Source: Nanohaloarchaea archaeon PL-Br10_U2g5 | Lineage (GTDB): Archaea > Halobacteriota > Halobacteria > Halobacteriales > Haloferacaceae | Reading direction: 5' to 3' | DNA: 5,016 bases | Assembly: GCA_001564205.1 (NCBI GenBank) | Contig: LKMY01000160.1 | Coordinates: 1 to 5,016, forward strand | Part shown: piece after piece, positions 3,177 to 5,016 of the stretch | Layout of the letters: each line of letters starts with the position of its first letter | Numbering within the stretch: the stretch's first letter is position 1 | Made by a program: the position numbers and the translations under genes | Notes under the pieces: generated by a model | Seen by the model: only the letters and a program-made list of their open reading frames with translations | The model's database searches: none | What the model was told of the DNA's origin: nothing

Positions 3177-5016
3177 TCAGGGGTCCTCGAGTCGCTCCTG
3201 CCACGCCTGTACCCGCGAGAGCAGCTCGACCGGCGCGGTCTCCGCGAGGTCGACGTCGCTTAGGTCCTCGATCACGGCCCGTGTCTCGGGGCCGAGTGTG
3301 TCATGAGCTTCGTCGCGGCTCGGCGTCGTCTTCGCCCCTTTGTCGGTGCTCTCGGTCGCGGTCTGCTGTCCGCCGTTCCGCTCGCCGCCGCTCGGCCGCT
3401 CGCTGTGCTCTTCGAACGACCCGGAAGAGAGGTCGAAGACCACCTGTTTCGTGTCGCCGGTGGCGCCCTCGCCGTCACGCCCGCTGTCGTCTCCGCTCCG
3501 TGACCCCTTCGCTTCGATCGCTTTCTCCTCGCGAAGCCGGTCGAGCACCTCGTCTGCGCGCCCGACGACCGGCTCCGGTACCCCCGCGAGATCGGCGACA
3601 TGGACTCCGTACGAGCGGTTCGTCGGGCCGTCGCGAACGGTCCGGAGAAACGTCACGTCGCCGTCGCGCTCGTCCACGGCGACGTGGACGTTTGCTACCC
3701 GTGGAAGATGATCGGCGAGCGTCGTCAGCTCGTGATAGTGGGTCGCAAAGAGGGTCCGCGCCCGGACCTCGTTGTGGAGGTACTCGGTCGCCGCCCACGC
3801 GATGGAGATCCCGTCGTAGGTGGCGGTGCCGCGGCCGACCTCGTCGAGGATGACGAGCGACTCCGCGGTCGCCGAGTGAAGGATGTTCGATAGCTCTTGC
3901 ATCTCTACCATGAACGTCGACCGGCCCTGCGCGAGCTCGTCGAGCGCGCCCACGCGGGTGTAGATCCCGTCGACGACGCCGACCGTGGCGGCTCGTGCCG
4001 GGACGAACGAGCCGGCCTGCGCGAGCAGCTGGATCAGCGCCGCCTGCCGCATATACGTCGACTTCCCGCTCATGTTCGGCCCGGTGACGATCAGGAAGCC
4101 CCGCTCTGCGTCGAGTTCGAGGTCGTTCGGAACGAAGTCGGTCGTCCGCTCGACGACCGGGTGTCGGCCGGCGTCGACCGAGAGCCGGCGCTCGTCGGTC
4201 AGCTTCGGGCGGGTCCAATCGTTTCCGGCCGCGTGGGTCGCAAGCGAGGCGAGCGCGTCGATTTCGGCGAGCGCTCGTCCCACGTCCTGCAGCAGTTCAG
4301 CGCGTTCAGCGACGCGCTCGCGAACTTCTTCGAACAGCTCGTACTCCAACTCGCCGCGGGCCTCTTCTAACCGCATGATCTCGCGTTCGCGCTCTTCGAG
4401 CTCGTCGGTGACGAACCGCTTCGAGTTCTTCAGGGTCTTGATCTCGCGGTAGTGTTCCGGGACCTGATCCGCGACCGACTTGCCGACCTGGATGTAGTAG
4501 CCGTCCGTCTTGTTGCGGTCGACGGTGACGTGGCTGAGCCCATAACTACGTTTTTCGCGGTCGGCGAGGCCGTCGAGCCACTCGGCGGCTTCCTCGTGGC
4601 GCTCGATCAGCTCGTCGAGCTCGGCGTCATACCCCTTCCTGAGCAGCCCTCCTTGCGTCTTCGTCTTCGGTGGGTCGTCCGCGAGCGCGTCCGCGAGGTC
4701 GCCGTGAAGGTCGCGAGCGCGGCCGCTATTGACGCCGTCGAGTACGGCGGCGACCCGCGAGCCCGCGAGCGGGGTCCCTTCGATGGCGTCGAGGAGCGTC
4801 GGTAGCAGCGCGAGGGTGTCCCGCACAGAGAGGAGTTCGCGTGCGCCCGCGCTCCCGCTCGTCGCTCGGGCGGCGAGCCGTTCGAGATCATAGGCGTCCC
4901 CCAGCGTCTCCCGGAGCCGATCACGTGCGAGGGCCGCTGACGCCAGCGCCTCGATCGCGTCGAGCCGCCGATCGAGCGCGTTTCGATCGCGTCGCGGTCG
5001 GGTGAGCCACTCGCGG
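3177..5016 (-). CDS. mutS: DNA mismatch repair protein MutS, N-terminus beyond the right edge
   Basis: The frame is open from the right edge to TGA at 3177-3179, giving 612 visible residues. An internal GTG at 4826 is not the true start, because the 63 codons before it continue typical MutS core sequence (REWLTRPRRDRNAL, LDAIEALASAALARDRL). Roughly 250-300 N-terminal residues, including the mismatch-reading Phe-X-Glu domain, lie outside. Visible in order, numbered from the edge, are lever and clamp helices (about 1-270, with DGYYIQVGKS near 171-180) and Walker A GPNMSGKST (312-320, bases 4056-4082). The signature region GRSTFMVEMQ (364-373), Walker B LVILDE (387-392), D-loop GRGTATYDG and FATHYHEL (423-430) follow. 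A hydrophilic linker of about 65-70 residues (near 503-570) precedes a C-terminal DVDLAETAPVELLSRVQAW helix. The ATPase residues are intact, so the protein should be active in mismatch binding with MutL. mutL is not in the window. sepF lies 53 nt downstream. Confidence 0.96.
   Translation of the reverse strand, partial: REWLTRPRRDRNALDRRLDAIEALASAALARDRLRETLGDAYDLERLAARATSGSAGARELLSVRDTLALLPTLLDAIEGTPLAGSRVAAVLDGVNSGRARDLHGDLADALADDPPKTKTQGGLLRKGYDAELDELIERHEEAAEWLDGLADREKRSYGLSHVTVDRNKTDGYYIQVGKSVADQVPEHYREIKTLKNSKRFVTDELEEREREIMRLEEARGELEYELFEEVRERVAERAELLQDVGRALAEIDALASLATHAAGNDWTRPKLTDERRLSVDAGRHPVVERTTDFVPNDLELDAERGFLIVTGPNMSGKSTYMRQAALIQLLAQAGSFVPARAATVGVVDGIYTRVGALDELAQGRSTFMVEMQELSNILHSATAESLVILDEVGRGTATYDGISIAWAATEYLHNEVRARTLFATHYHELTTLADHLPRVANVHVAVDERDGDVTFLRTVRDGPTNRSYGVHVADLAGVPEPVVGRADEVLDRLREEKAIEAKGSRSGDDSGRDGEGATGDTKQVVFDLSSGSFEEHSERPSGGERNGGQQTATESTDKGAKTTPSRDEAHDTLGPETRAVIEDLSDVDLAETAPVELLSRVQAWQERLEDP

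Noticed and set aside
3475..4218. 247-codon open frame on the minus strand overlapping mutS in another frame
   Set aside because: The translation is Arg- and Pro-rich low-complexity sequence typical of a shifted frame. The mutS frame carries intact Walker motifs throughout.
3897..4805. Plus-strand open frames opposite mutS (3897-4370 and 4452-4805)
   Set aside because: No recognisable domains or promoters, and both lie fully antisense to a well-supported gene.
4824..4826. GTG as the mutS start codon
   Set aside because: The 63 codons upstream to the window edge stay open and encode typical MutS core sequence, so the gene continues past the right edge.
1..5016. CRISPR array, insertion sequence or complete tRNA or rRNA gene
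   Set aside because: No regularly spaced repeats, transposase sequence, terminal inverted repeats or full-length stable RNA gene was seen on either strand. Only the truncated tRNA-like element at 258-315 comes close.

Overview
The window comes from a haloarchaeon (class Halobacteria). Coding regions are GC-rich with a strong preference for G or C in third codon positions. The larger proteins carry many Asp and Glu residues, and TATA-like boxes sit about 27 nt upstream of start codons, as expected for leaderless mRNAs. The families present (SepF, a MutS with a hydrophilic linker, an Azf-like dehydrogenase and a DUF309 protein) fit this class. The genus cannot be fixed from the sequence alone.

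Layout. Bases 1-317 hold no convincing protein gene. They contain an AT-rich, promoter-like island at the left edge, then a run of inverted repeats, including two long bulged hairpins at 56-81 and 109-139. The run ends in a tRNA-like sequence at 258-315. This element has an acceptor stem, D-arm and T-arm but no room for an anticodon arm, and it ends 2 nt before the ATG of a small ORF. Two small plus-strand genes of unknown function follow: an 88-residue soluble protein (318-584) and a 93-residue protein with a hydrophobic hairpin (676-957). A DUF309 protein with its own promoter comes next (1077-1766).

The right two thirds are transcribed leftwards. In transcription order they are mutS (3177 to beyond the right edge, N-terminus missing), sepF (2773-3123) and an SDR-family dehydrogenase resembling haloarchaeal NAD-dependent glucose-6-phosphate dehydrogenase Azf (1772-2662). 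The DUF309 and dehydrogenase genes converge with only 5 bp between their stop codons.

Function. The right part is a chromosomal housekeeping block: mismatch repair, cell-division anchoring and sugar oxidation. sepF and the dehydrogenase each appear to have a promoter, so they need not form one operon with mutS. The left part is the least explained. The item most worth following up is the anticodon-less tRNA-like element fused to the start of an unknown small gene. It could be a processing signal (RNase P and tRNase Z) that creates a leaderless mRNA, a decayed tRNA, or an old integration scar. The sequence alone does not decide between these.
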